DNA of 64,000 nt from Lingula anatina (taxonomy: Eukaryota > Brachiopoda > Lingulata > Lingulida > Lingulidae): NCBI RefSeq assembly GCF_001039355.2, contig NW_019774069.1:69373-133372 (forward strand), in the 5' to 3' direction. Below are positions 1 to 12,300 of the stretch, one piece after another. A program made the translations under genes and the position numbers. The notes beneath the pieces were generated by a model. The model made no database searches, was not told where the DNA came from, and saw nothing but the letters and a program-made list of their open reading frames with translations. Every line of letters starts with the position of its first letter. Positions within the stretch are counted from its first letter, which is position 1.

Positions 1-236
1 TAAGGAAAATGGATAAATTTGCTTTGCTACAGTTAGCTGCATGTGATAAATCATTCCCTGACAAGAAATAAAGTTTCCATTAATTGTTCTTGATTAAAAA
101 CATAAAATCAAGCACTAACCAACATCAAATTTCTGCTGATATCAGTGCATTATATTATTCAAATTTCAAGATTTTATATACATTTGACAAATCAATACTG
201 AACTATGCTTTATTTTTATTTTTCAGGACTATAAAG

Positions 237-2337
237 ATGTTGGTGAAGGAAGGGACTATAAATTCTGGCCAAGAATCCAGCGTGGCAGACCAATCACCAA
301 TGGTCAATGTTTTACAAGACACTGAATATCAGAACAATGCCCTCAATAACAACACTAACACTACAGGCAACCTGGTACAAAATTTCAGATTTTTCAGACA
401 AAGATCCAACTCTGAACTTCCTATGCGAAACCGGGTAAAGACATCACTGCCACCTGGATCTGATACAGAAACCGATTTCCAATATAACAATGGTGAAAGA
501 AGAAAGCGCTGTCATTCTCTTTCCCTCACAGATCTGTCTAAAAATTCGAGGCCAACAGCAACAGCACCTACCTCACAAGCAACCACACTGCGTGGCACAG
601 CATTCCAAAAATATCAGACAGAAGAACAGTCAAAAGCTCAATACTGGGTTGAAAATGAGAGGGAAAATGATAAAAACAATGCACTGTGGGTAGAAAATGA
701 GTGTCCATTCCATGGGAGTCCGCCAGATTTTGTGAAGCTCTCCAGCGTGGATGACATTAGCCCTTCAGAGTTGTTCACAGACAGAGAGGCAACAGATCTA
801 GTCACAGAAGAACAAGATATAGATTTTGATGAAGAATCAGGAAAACAAGTTTCCCCTTTTAACCAGACCTGGCAGCTTGATCTAGCTGAGGGAGGCTTCA
901 ATAATGTGGTACGAGGTCCAGACTTCAACCAAGATGTCACAATCAGTGATGAGATGGAATTTTATGAAACTAGAAGACGGAGGTTTTCTACTCGCTCATC
1001 AAGCAATGGCTCTATGAATTACCCAAATAAGCTCAGATCATCTAGTCTGGATGCTGGGAGTGAAGATGAAAGCAATATCTTTAGTGAAAAACAGGAGGAC
1101 ATGACACCCTTATCTTTATCCTTTGCAGCAAGGAAGAGTGCCATCTTGATCAGTGGACGCAGAAGGTATAGATCATGCACTGAGGACATTACAGAGGAAG
1201 AAAACACTCCAATTCTGCCCCCAAAAAGAACATTCACAAATAAGCTACCCTGACATAATATTGCCTGACAAACCCACAACACCCCGAGATGACCAGCCAG
1301 TTAGTCGACAACGGTGTTACACAACAAATTCTCCAAGACTGACAAAGTATCACACTCACAGAAGAAAAGATAGTGACAGCAATCTTGTGATCCCAGATGA
1401 TGCAAAATGGGGAAGTACTGCCCTAAAGAAATTTATGAAGACCAACATTTATACACAAACAGAGCTAGATTTGAGTGATCAAAAACTTATTGATCTTCCA
1501 TCAACTGTCCCATCCTTGACCAATGTCCAGTCTCTCCAGCTGAGGGGAAATTATATCAGGAGTCTGCCCACCAGTGTGGCAGATATGACCCTGCTGACCA
1601 ACCTGGACCTCAGTCACAACCACCTGTTACATGTGCCTTGCAATGTGAAAAAATGCACCAATTTGAAACGCCTCTGCTTGGACAGAAACTATCTACACTC
1701 ACTTCCAGACTTCCTGGCTGACCTCAGAGACTTGAGTCACATCAGCTTAAAGGAGAACCACTTCAGTGTCTGGCCTAATGTTCTGGATAAAACCACCCAG
1801 TTGCAGTACCTAAACATGAGCAAAAATCCAAAGCTGGCAGTAATTCCTGAAGGTCGCATGTCTCACATGAACAAACTGCATTATCTCCTTCTAAATGGCT
1901 GTGGTTTAAGTGCAATCCCCTCCGATATATCAGCATGTGACCAGCTTCACACCATTGACGTATCCAATAACATCCTCACATCTCTCCCCAGCACCATGTC
2001 TGCAATGTTTAACCTTCAAAGTATGAATATCAGCAACAACAAGTTCAAAGAATTCCCCGCAGTGATATGTAACATACCCAAGCTCCACCTCCTAGACATC
2101 TCCTCAAATCTTTTGGAAGAGATACCTAAAGAGGTATCCAACTTACAGAACCTACAGTACATGAATATCCAGAAGAACAAGCTGAAGTACATGTTGCCAG
2201 ATATCCTATGCCTGCTGCTACTGAAGAGGCCCAAGCTGGGCATGGTGTCACGCAGAGAGTCACAGCAGAATAGCTTTCATATGGCTGACAAAGTCTCCAA
2301 GCCAAGAACCCTGCAGGACAGTAACCCGTACATATAA
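237..2337 (+). CDS. Leucine-rich-repeat protein (one apparent frameshift)
   Basis: Encodes a protein of about 699 residues if one frameshift is bridged. The ATG at 237 follows a good acceptor (pyrimidine tract, AG at 225-226), so at least one 5' exon lies upstream. The first about 320 residues are polar and low in complexity, with Ser/Arg-rich patches. From about base 1460 there are nine or so leucine-rich repeats of the LxxLxLxxNxLxxLP type, as in SHOC2/Scribble-class proteins, ending near 2200, then a short polar tail and a TAA at 2335. Such LRR arrays usually bind other proteins in the cytosol. No signal peptide or membrane span is seen. Two reading frames overlap at 1153-1253: the N-terminal frame stops at 1251, while the LRR frame is open through it. 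A one-base overcall in the CCCCCAAAAA run (1218-1227) would explain this. The family is clear but the orthologue is not. The gene lies opposite rabaptin. Confidence 0.8.
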
Positions 2338-3160
2338 ATTATACAGGGGTAGCAGCTCTGTTTATTTCGGTCTTTTGTATAAATCATAATATTTGAAACC
2401 GAAAATCAAAGGATCTAAAAATCCTTATATTGTGTATATAAATAACTAAATCTTCATTAATCTCCATGACATTCTCTTGCATCTGCCTGAAGCACATTAC
2501 AAATGCAAATAATGATATGTTAATGAAAAATAATAAGTTTGAAAAAGACATATTCACTATCCTTAAGAATATTTTTGCTGAAATTGAGATGGGTGATATG
2601 TTTGAAAGCATCAACACTTGTGTATTATACACACAAGTATTGAATTATTGTTTTGTTTCTTTTTGCTTGGGGGAAGGAACTCATATATGGATTGTTAACA
2701 TTTAAAAAAAAGATTTAAAATTATGTTAAATCTAAACAAATCACAGAGTGTTTGTGGTCAAAGTGTAAAATATTCTTTATTGTATTGTTTTCAGTACTTG
2801 TCCTAATACTGACACTCTGTTGACCAAATGCAAATGGAACATTATTGACAAGGCAGCTAGATTACGTGGTGCTGACCAAGAGTTTCTTTTGTGTACATTA
2901 ATCAATTTCATATGCAGGTTTGTCATCTTTACTGCACTCTTTTTGCTCGTAAAATTCTGATCAAAGAGAATATTACTTCAAGTAATATTTTTCTGGAAGA
3001 CATGCCTTCACTTTCATTGCATCAAAATACCTGTGTATGCTTGTGATATCATAATTAAGAGTGACAATAAGGCTAAATTTGAGGTGTTGGGAGCTACAGA
3101 TAATTTTTTGTTCTGGCTAAAATTATGTCCAATAAAAGCCATTTACTGAAAATGATTTGT
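2338..3160 (+). other. Probable 3' UTR of the LRR gene
   Basis: AT-rich, with no supported coding sequence on either strand. An AATAAA at 3131-3136 is a plausible poly(A) signal for the LRR transcript and lies about 160 bases before the next rabaptin exon on the other strand. That the UTR reaches this far is inference. Confidence 0.4.
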
Positions 3161-3317
3161 TTGTTTCTTCATTAAAATGTATAGTATATATTTAGTGACT
3201 AAGAGCCAACTTGAAAGATTATAATCAAGTCCAATCTAAAACATACAAATTCCTTTTCACACATTTCTGATCCCATCAAAAAATATGTGCATACGTACTA
3301 CATTCGCCATATCTTAC

Positions 3318-6300
3318 CTCCACATTATTTGGAAGGTTAATCTCCTCATTCTGTAGCTGTTGTGCTGTCTTGGAATGCCTGCCCAGCAATGCATCATTTT
3401 CTTCTTGGAGTTGTGTCAGCTAAAGACAATGACGGGAAGATTACCCATAGAAATCTCTTCTCATCAATCAGCACAAAAGAACAACTAGATAAATATATAA
3501 CACCAGGGACAACTTATCACAAAATATATATTTCAAGTTAACTTAAGTATTTCTGATTGTTTTTATAGAATGTTTTGTTGAATGATTAAATTCTACATCC
3601 CCTTTTTGTGTTGCTTCAAGCAAGTTTTCTGCAAAACCCCTTACCTCTTTTTGTATCTCTTCTCTTGTTTCTGTTAATGTTTTCTGAAAAGGCAAATGAA
3701 ATAATTGAAACTAATAGATGTATCAATACTTAGTCTCAACACATTGTTCTCTAAATATTCTGTGAATACCAAATGAAGAAAAGTTTGCATGGTAAAATCC
3801 TCACCAACTGTTCCTGGAGATCAGTAAATGCTTGGGAATACTGTTGCCTGAGTTGAGACATAAACCTCTCAGACTCCTGGACTTTTGTATTTAAAGTGGC
3901 TATCTGAAATCAAAAAGATCCATCTGTAAAATAAAACTGCCACTCAAAAAAAAANNNNNNNNNNNNNNNNNNNNNNNNNNNNNNNNNNNNNNNNNNNNNN
4001 NNNNNNNNNNNNNNNNNNNNNNNNNNNNNNNNNNNNNNNNNNNNNNNNNNNNNNNNNNNNNNNNNNNNNNNNNNNNNNNNNNNNNNNNNNNNNNNNNNNN
4101 NNNNNNNNNNNNNNNNNNNNNNNNNNNNNNNNNNNNNNNNNNNNNNNNNNNNNNNNNNNNNNNNNNNNNNNNNNNNNNNNNNNNNNNNNNNNNNNNNNNN
4201 NNNNNNNNNNNNNNNNNNNNNNNNNNNNNNNNNNNNNNNNNNNNNNNNNNNNNNNNNNNNNNNNNNNNNNNNNNNNNNNNNNNNNNNNNNNNNNNNNNNN
4301 NNNNNNNNNNNNNNNNNNNNNNNNNNNNNNNNNNNNNNNNNNNNNNNNNNNNNNNNNNNNNNNNNNNNNNNNNNNNNNNNNNNNNNNNNNNNNNNNNNNN
4401 NNNNNNNNNNNNNNNNNNNNNNNNNNNNNNNNNNNNNNNNNNNNNNNNCTCAAAAAAAAAAAAAAAAAAAAAAAGCACTAATAAAAATCTTAATTAAAAT
4501 ATAATTACAGTGGACAATTATTTACAATGAATACACAAAAAATATTCTATCTGGATAAAATTCATCACATTTTCCAAACTAATCTGAAATGTTTCTGTGC
4601 TGCCCTTTTTACCTGTTGTTGAGTTTGCTCTGCTGCAGTTTTTAGTGTTTCTTCCAGTTCCTCTTTTAGTTTTGTGGTAGCTTCTAAAGCTCTTTTCTCT
4701 ACATCTAACTGTCTCTCAAAGGATTTGATTTTTTCTTGAGCCTCTTGTTCTTGCTTTTGCACTTGTACCAGCTGAGCTTCATAGTTATTGCACATATCAC
4801 AGGGCCGTCCCAACTTTGCTCTGGCTGCTTTCAACTACAAAATAACAATATTTCAGATTATTTTACGGCTTGTTGATATTTACTGAACAAAGTACACATA
4901 CTTCTTTGATCTTCTTCAATATAAATATACATAAATTTTACTGCATTAAATGAGCAAGGGCAAATTTGTATTTATAACTCTTTGGATTTCTACTGGTATT
5001 TAAATGATCTTCATCAAGACACTGCATCATAAAGCTAACAGGAAAAAGTACCTTGCATGGACATAATACAACATTCAACAAAAAACTGCATTCTGGATTA
5101 GTTCTGGCATTATTTGTTTTATAGCCATACACATATATAATCAAATGTCTGACTTAAAGCAACGCCAAAACAAGAAAATAATATCCAAAGGTCTCATTAT
5201 GTTTTGATTACTCTAGCCAAACTATACAAATGAAGTAATGGAGTTATCTAAAAACAAATCAAAATAAATCCTGGCAGTCCACTTACCTCGTCCTGCAGCC
5301 ACAACCATTCCCTCTCACTGACAGTCCTCTTGCCAGCTAGGTTGATTGTGTCTGACCGGGACTTCACTGTGGCCACTAAACTTTTACTAGCTTCATGTTC
5401 AGGGGTGGGATCTGAAAGAAAAAATATCATAAAAACATTCCATTAATGAAAATTTAATGTAGAAAATATTATTAGAAATTTTAAGTGGTGGATTTAAGTA
5501 TATTCTCATATCACAACAGCAGCACTTCTCCTTTTTATATTCCAAGTTGCAATGAAAGCAAATGAAATAAAATCTTTTCATTGTGTGTCTGTAAATCATG
5601 ATGCACATGGATTCAAATGTACAAAGATAAAAAACAACTTAACCTTTTAACGCTTTCTGTTGCTCTTGTGTCAGGCCAGGAATATGTATTATCCTGTCAG
5701 GGCTGGGCCTTATGGTAGATCCTGCCCCATCCACACCCTGCAATGACTTGGTTTCATGGAGCCCACTATTTTCTGATATCTCCTTGGAAAAATTTGCTAT
5801 GTGAGAACTGGAGAAGGATTTGGGTATCTCAGCCCCTTCACCCTCTCCCCTATTGTCAGTGTCAAAAAAGTTCAACAAGTCATCTTGTTGTAGAGAGTTC
5901 AGAGAAGTTTTGGATCCTGTGAATGATCCGTCTTGGTCACTTTCTGGGGACAGACCCTTTGGTGGGCTCATTGTTGGATCCTGTCTCTGTTTTTCTTCAT
6001 CTAAAATTTGGTATTATACAAAATATCTTGATAAAGTGATATACCTTTATGCTAAAATCATAATACAATATCTATTGGAATACATTTTCCATCAAAAGAA
6101 GAATCCCTTTTTAAAGAACCTAAAGAGCACACACAGAGTTGTATTTTTTCAACTTATGTTCCTTGCAGTTAATCTAACTACAAACCACACTTTAAGGCAA
6201 CAAGCACCTGCTATCCTCTGCTCCTGCTCCTTCCTCTGCTGTTCCAAATCCCTAACTTTCTTTTCCTGGGCTTCGCGGTCCTGGTCCTTCTTCTGCATCT

Positions 6301-9300
6301 CTGAAAGTTCAAAAAAAAAAAAATCTAAGAAATATCAACATAAAGATATAAATTACCTAATTTGGCTAATGGATATGAGGAGTTGGTTCATGGGGGTGGG
6401 GGCCAGAAGGGACATTTAACTTCTCTAAAATGTACATTCAATGTTGCAACTTCTTTTAATATCCACAACCATGGTCAGATAAATTCAATTTGCAGACAGT
6501 GAAGTATGTGTGTACCTGCAATTTGCCTCTGCTGCTCAGCAGACAACACACTTTCCATTCTCCTCATGTCCATCATCATTAACCTCTGGGACTCCAGGAA
6601 CTGGTCATTGGCCATCTGCCAGGTCAGCTTGAGGTCATTGTGCTCCTTCTGTTCTTTCTCTAGCAGACGACACACTGTGAACAAAGATAAACAGAATATT
6701 CAGCTACTTGTTAGATAATATGGCTATTTTCTAAATCATAAAATCTGAAATTTTAAAACAAAAAGTCCCTAAACTATTCAACTAAAGTGCATGCTACAAT
6801 GCTATTATGTGTACTTATAAAGATAAGAAAGCAGAAAATAAGTTTCACTGGAATATATATTATTTTAAAACAAAAATTTATTTAACTACAGTTAGTTTTC
6901 AGGTAGAAGTGATTAGATACTTATTTTTACTTAAGATTAATCATTTTTTAAACTTTATATTCACAACACTGATTTTAAAATTTACACCTTTTTTATTGTA
7001 AATATATGCAAATGTTAAACAAAAAGAGATTTTAAATTCTGAGTTTCTCTTTGTAATGGGATAATTATCAGTAAGATGCTGTTTCATTCTTAACTGGGGC
7101 ATTAATGGCACATAAATGCTTTAATTGCTGTTTTTATCTAAAATAAATGTCTCCATGCAGACAGGACTTTACTGGTATCAATATAGCTTTATGCCACATT
7201 TCACATAGGACAGGGGTTTTGAAGGGACAAAGTGAAAAGAAAAATATTCACATTTAGTAAATTATTTTTAAAACAAAGGGCATCACTTGCTTTTATGGGC
7301 TAATCTATTTTAAGCTTAGACAGAAAAAAGCATTCATAACTTCAAAAAGTATATCTGCAATATGATGATTTGTCCAATTGCCAACCAGTGTATTTAAGGT
7401 TTGCATTTAAATCTACAAATCTGCATTCAATGCTATTTCCTTTTATGTGAGTGGCCTTGACTTAGTAGCACTTTTGATAATGCCCAGACTGTCATGGAAG
7501 GCAGGTGCTCTAAGTATGTCAGTGAGTTTATTCACTGCAGCTACATACATACTATTAATACAAGACAGACAGTGTAAAGAATATGTTTCCTCCTTTCAAA
7601 AAGATGTGGATTTAAGGAAAAAAGCACTGGCACAAAAAGATGTTAGCCTGTAAGTATAATCTTTCAACAAATCTTTTAGTATATAAAACAATACTGAACT
7701 TTTACTGTGTTCCAGTCCTTATTATGAAACCCAAGTAAAATAAGAAGCCACAAAATGAATGTAATGTGTTCTATTCAGTCTGCTTTACAGTTATCCTTCC
7801 TTGCTGCTTACTGATAAAACATCTCTGTACTTCAGGACAGTGCCAGAGACTGCCAGCACCGAAGATGACAGCAGTCTTATGATGAATGATGCAATTTCCT
7901 TCAAATACCTACTGGCTCCAAAAGGACACAATATCCAACCACGAACATGTCGGCCAAAATCACACATTGCATTCATCAAAATTCCTAAAACCGCCTCAAC
8001 GACAATTTCAAATATCTTCTTTCGCTACAGTCTGAGGAACAAGCTGAACATTGCTCTACCTGCAGATGACAACATTTACCTGGGATATTTCAACGAAAGT
8101 GGTGCAGCTAAGAGGCATATATACCGCAATCCAATTGATAAATCAGAAACCTACGACTTAATGGCTCATCATGGTTCTTATAACAGGACAATGCTGAAAG
8201 ATCTCCTCCCAAATGATACAATGTATATAACATGTCTGCGAGAGCCTTTTGCTCGTTTTAAGTCAGATTACAATTATAACAGTATGAGTGCTATATTACA
8301 TATTCAGGGTCCTAATGAACTAGAACAGTTCTTCAGTTCACCATGGCATTATACTCACACAGGCTCCAAGGCAATTATCAATAGGATGTCAAGATATCTT
8401 GGATTGACTGGTAGAAAAGTATCATCAGTACAGAAACAGGAATTCGTCCGCCTACTGGACAGGGAGTTTAATCTCGTGCTCATATCAGAAAGACTGGATG
8501 AGAGTTTAGTTCTACTGAAACGTTATCTGTGTTGGGAATTGCAAGACATCATCAACATGAAACTTACAGTTAGCTCGTCAATGAACTATCTTTCAAACAT
8601 AGTTAAAAATATCAACTCTTCAGTGATAAAGAAATATCAAGAACTTGCTGATTCAGAATATCTCCTCTATGAACATTTCTTAAAAAAACTAAACAGCTTA
8701 ATTGTAAAAGAAGGATCATCACTTCAGAAAGAGGTCCAGTACTTTAAGGAAGTAAATCAAAAAGTAAACCAATTTTGTGAAAAGGAAGAAAATGATCCAG
8801 TTCTTACTATTCTTGGGTCTGAATGGGGGCAAGGCTTCACAATGCACAAAAACTATTGCAAACTGATGCAGGCTACAGAACCAATATTTACTGTATTATT
8901 AAAGATGGAATATTATCGCCGACTGACTGAAACCTTGTTTACATGATGCAAACGCTTGGTTTGCAATGTCATAAAGTGACTTGACATACATATTAAAGCC
9001 ACTATCCAATTATGTATTTAAATAGTAACTGCATTTTCCATACCTTCATGCAACTCTTTCCTCAGTTTATCATTGTCATCTTGCAAGACTGACTTCTGTG
9101 TGTTGAGGACTGCTGTGTACATCTCCAGGTCAGTGCGAGATGACTTCTCAACCTCCAGAGAATGATTAAGTTCCTTCACCTTGACGAAAAAACAGCAAAC
9201 TGTTTGATTAAACAACAACAAAGTTATGGTTCCTTGTTTACATATTGCACAAAATATCCAATGGTTATATGCATAACAGTAAATTGGTGTTTTTTTTTAA

Positions 9301-12300
9301 TACACTTCTTACCATACCCTACAAAAATTTCCCCACAGTTAGAAAGTTAGCAGTTGTGACTCCAGCAAAGCACTATTTCTCAACAGTATTCACTATCCAT
9401 TCTTCTGATACAAAACATGGGTTCAAGAGATTTCTCAACAATACTTTTCTTTGAGTGGTCTCATGTCTGGTATAACAAACCTTCTCATCCAGATCCAATG
9501 CTGGTGACTGACTTCTGGATCGTGACTTCTCACGACGTTCAAATTCCACTAGTGATGGGGACAGGCCTCGCTGAAAAGCAACCACACAGACGGATAAGCC
9601 ACCGTGCATAGTAGGATAAGAAAGCAAGAAAAAGAAAAGAATATCCAAATTAACAAATAACACAAAGCACACCAAGGGAAGCCAGTTCCGCACATTGCTG
9701 CATCACAAGGAGAACCCCAAGTTTCAGTTCAGCTCATGAACATTTTCATTTTTTAATATATTTCCATTTTATCTAACTTTTTCCCAGGGTAAAAAAAAAG
9801 TTTGCCAAACCTAAAGGTGTTCTGAAGCTCAGGGTGTTTACAACATAGGGGTGCATGAAAAGACAGCAGCTAAAGGGAGTTGAAAACAGGATGCCCTGTA
9901 ACCAAATACCACCACAGTGCACAGCTATAGCTCCAATGTGCCCAGATTACTTCTACAGTGAGCACAACACCTGAACCAACTTACCTGGCCTTCATATTCT
10001 CGTAGCTTAGTCTTGAGTGACTCAATCTCTTCTTCCAAGGGTAATACCACTGATTTCAACATCTGAGCATCCTCTTGGGCCTTGCAGTGAAAAAGCTAGG
10101 CTTAATAGGCGCAAGCTTGTATTGGCTGTATGACAGCGTTATAGCTTGACTTTTCTAAGTTACATTCATAAACCTCCAGAAAGTAACCAATTTTCAATAT
10201 TTAGACTTGCAACATATTCCATGGAATTGAGAATAGCATCTTAAACAAAAGCATGTCAACGTGCTTAATCATAATGGGAGTCAGTTACTGTGAATAATTC
10301 TGAACTAGTAATAATTGTGCAAACAATCTGTAAAAGTACAGTGTGCTCTACTTTTTTCTAAGAATATTTTTAATCCGAAATCCATTTGAACCCATCACTA
10401 AGCACACAAATTAACCATTATAACTTTTAAACACAGTGCAATGCTACTACTTAAACCATGTGCATATATATATATATATATCCAATCAACATTATTTCAT
10501 TATTTTTCATGACTTTACATATAACATGTAGCTGATTTTGATCAATTGCAATTTTTAAATAACAATACTCTACTAAATATTGTCAGATACCATTTAATAA
10601 GGTTTAATTATCAGTTTAAAGCAGCTTAATCATAAAAAATCAATTTTCATATTTAGTATAAAGAATTTTTGTGTCACTTATTTATTTAGTAAGCACAGTG
10701 TGAATTGTTCTCTTACATGCTCAGGATAAATATAGCTAGTAAAACCCTGTTAAGGGATGGAAACAGAAATTAATCTAGATTAGTTTTTTTTAGATGGCAT
10801 ACTCCAAACAAGAATAAAATCAGGTATAAGGCACTGCACACTGCATACAAAAATATGATGTCTGGAGTTCTGAAACATGCATCACTTGTACAATAACATT
10901 TCTGTCTTATGGAAAAATTTAAATAAATGACATTTTCTTGATTAATAATTAATCATAAGTTTAAGAAAATAAAACCTTTCTCTCTCATATTTATTTTCCT
11001 GACAAAACTTAATATTTAGTAAACTGCATACTAATTTAACTCACCTTTTTCATATGTTCTTCTAAGTTTTCTGCTTCAGACTGAGCTCCAACACCAACTC
11101 TTTTCAAGGTTTTTGTTACAGACGACAAAAACCCTTCTCTGAATTAGACAAATCAAATGTAAATCAATCAATCCATTCCAATAATATCACATTCATAATG
11201 TGGAGACTTTCAAAGTGCAATAGAGACTAAGTACACGTATCCAATGCTACTTTGGTGCTGGTTGGTGCACTGTGTTTAGATTAGAAAATAATATTTTAAT
11301 ATATTCAGGGATGAGACTGCCATTAAGTGAAAAAATCAGAAAGTATGGTGAGAGATCCAGCCTAGGCTAATGATATTTTGGCCTCCAAAAAGTCTTATTT
11401 CCACTGACAGTTGGAAAATTCTCATCCCTGTATATTTAACAAAGTTATACTTAAATGTTTTCAATTATAATGAGATTATGCAAAAGACAAAGGAATTCTA
11501 CCAAGCAGGGCTTTTCCCAGGATTGGGGGTGCAGGCCATCCAAAATTGCCACCTGTAATTTCTTACAAAATTTCAGGGAGCCCAAGTATGCCTAAAGCCA
11601 TCATATTTTAAAAAAAATTCCATAAGCCATCCAGCCACCTTTGTAAAAATAGGCCGTCCTGTGATGCTGGTGGGTGTTCAAATGACAGCTAGATGGTTCA
11701 CTGGGAAAACCCTTACTTTCAAGTAAAGATAGTGTACAGGACACCAAACCTTTCTTGGGTCAGTTTGCTTTTCAGTTCCTGCACTTCTGCTTCCAACCTT
11801 TCTCTGGTCTTCAAGAGGCTTGCTCTTTCTTGTTCATACTGAGCTCTCACAGAATCTCTCACTCCCTCTGTAGCTTCTGACATAAAATGGGAAAATATAG
11901 GAAATCTTTATAGACAGCTTCAGCTTATCATGTTATCATCCAATCTTTTCTAAATCCTTACACATTTCTCAGCAGTACAACTGAATGAAGCATGAAAGCA
12001 AGTGTCAAACCCATTACTTAGATATCTATGAACTGGAGGACAGATAGATGTGGGGAGCAAACACGGTGCAAAAAAAAGCATTCACAAACAGGAAATTTTT
12101 CAAGCATTTATGCTACGGCAAACAGTGTGATGGGGCCACTAGCCAACTCTTTTCTTGATTTTATTCATTAATTTACCCATCTTTGGCCAAATGAGCATGT
12201 GGTGCAAATTTTAAGTCTAACATCCTGATAAAGGGTTGGGAATCTTACCCTCCATAATTTGTTGCATGGATGCTAACTCCTGCTGGTGTTTAAGCTGCAT

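Noticed and set aside
3900-4478. Long minus-strand open frame through the N run
   Set aside because: It is made of undetermined bases and poly-A; not a gene.
7801-7835. TTG start of the sulfotransferase frame at 7801
   Set aside because: It lies in the intron; the in-phase acceptor at 7835 and the upstream signal-anchor exon explain the protein better.
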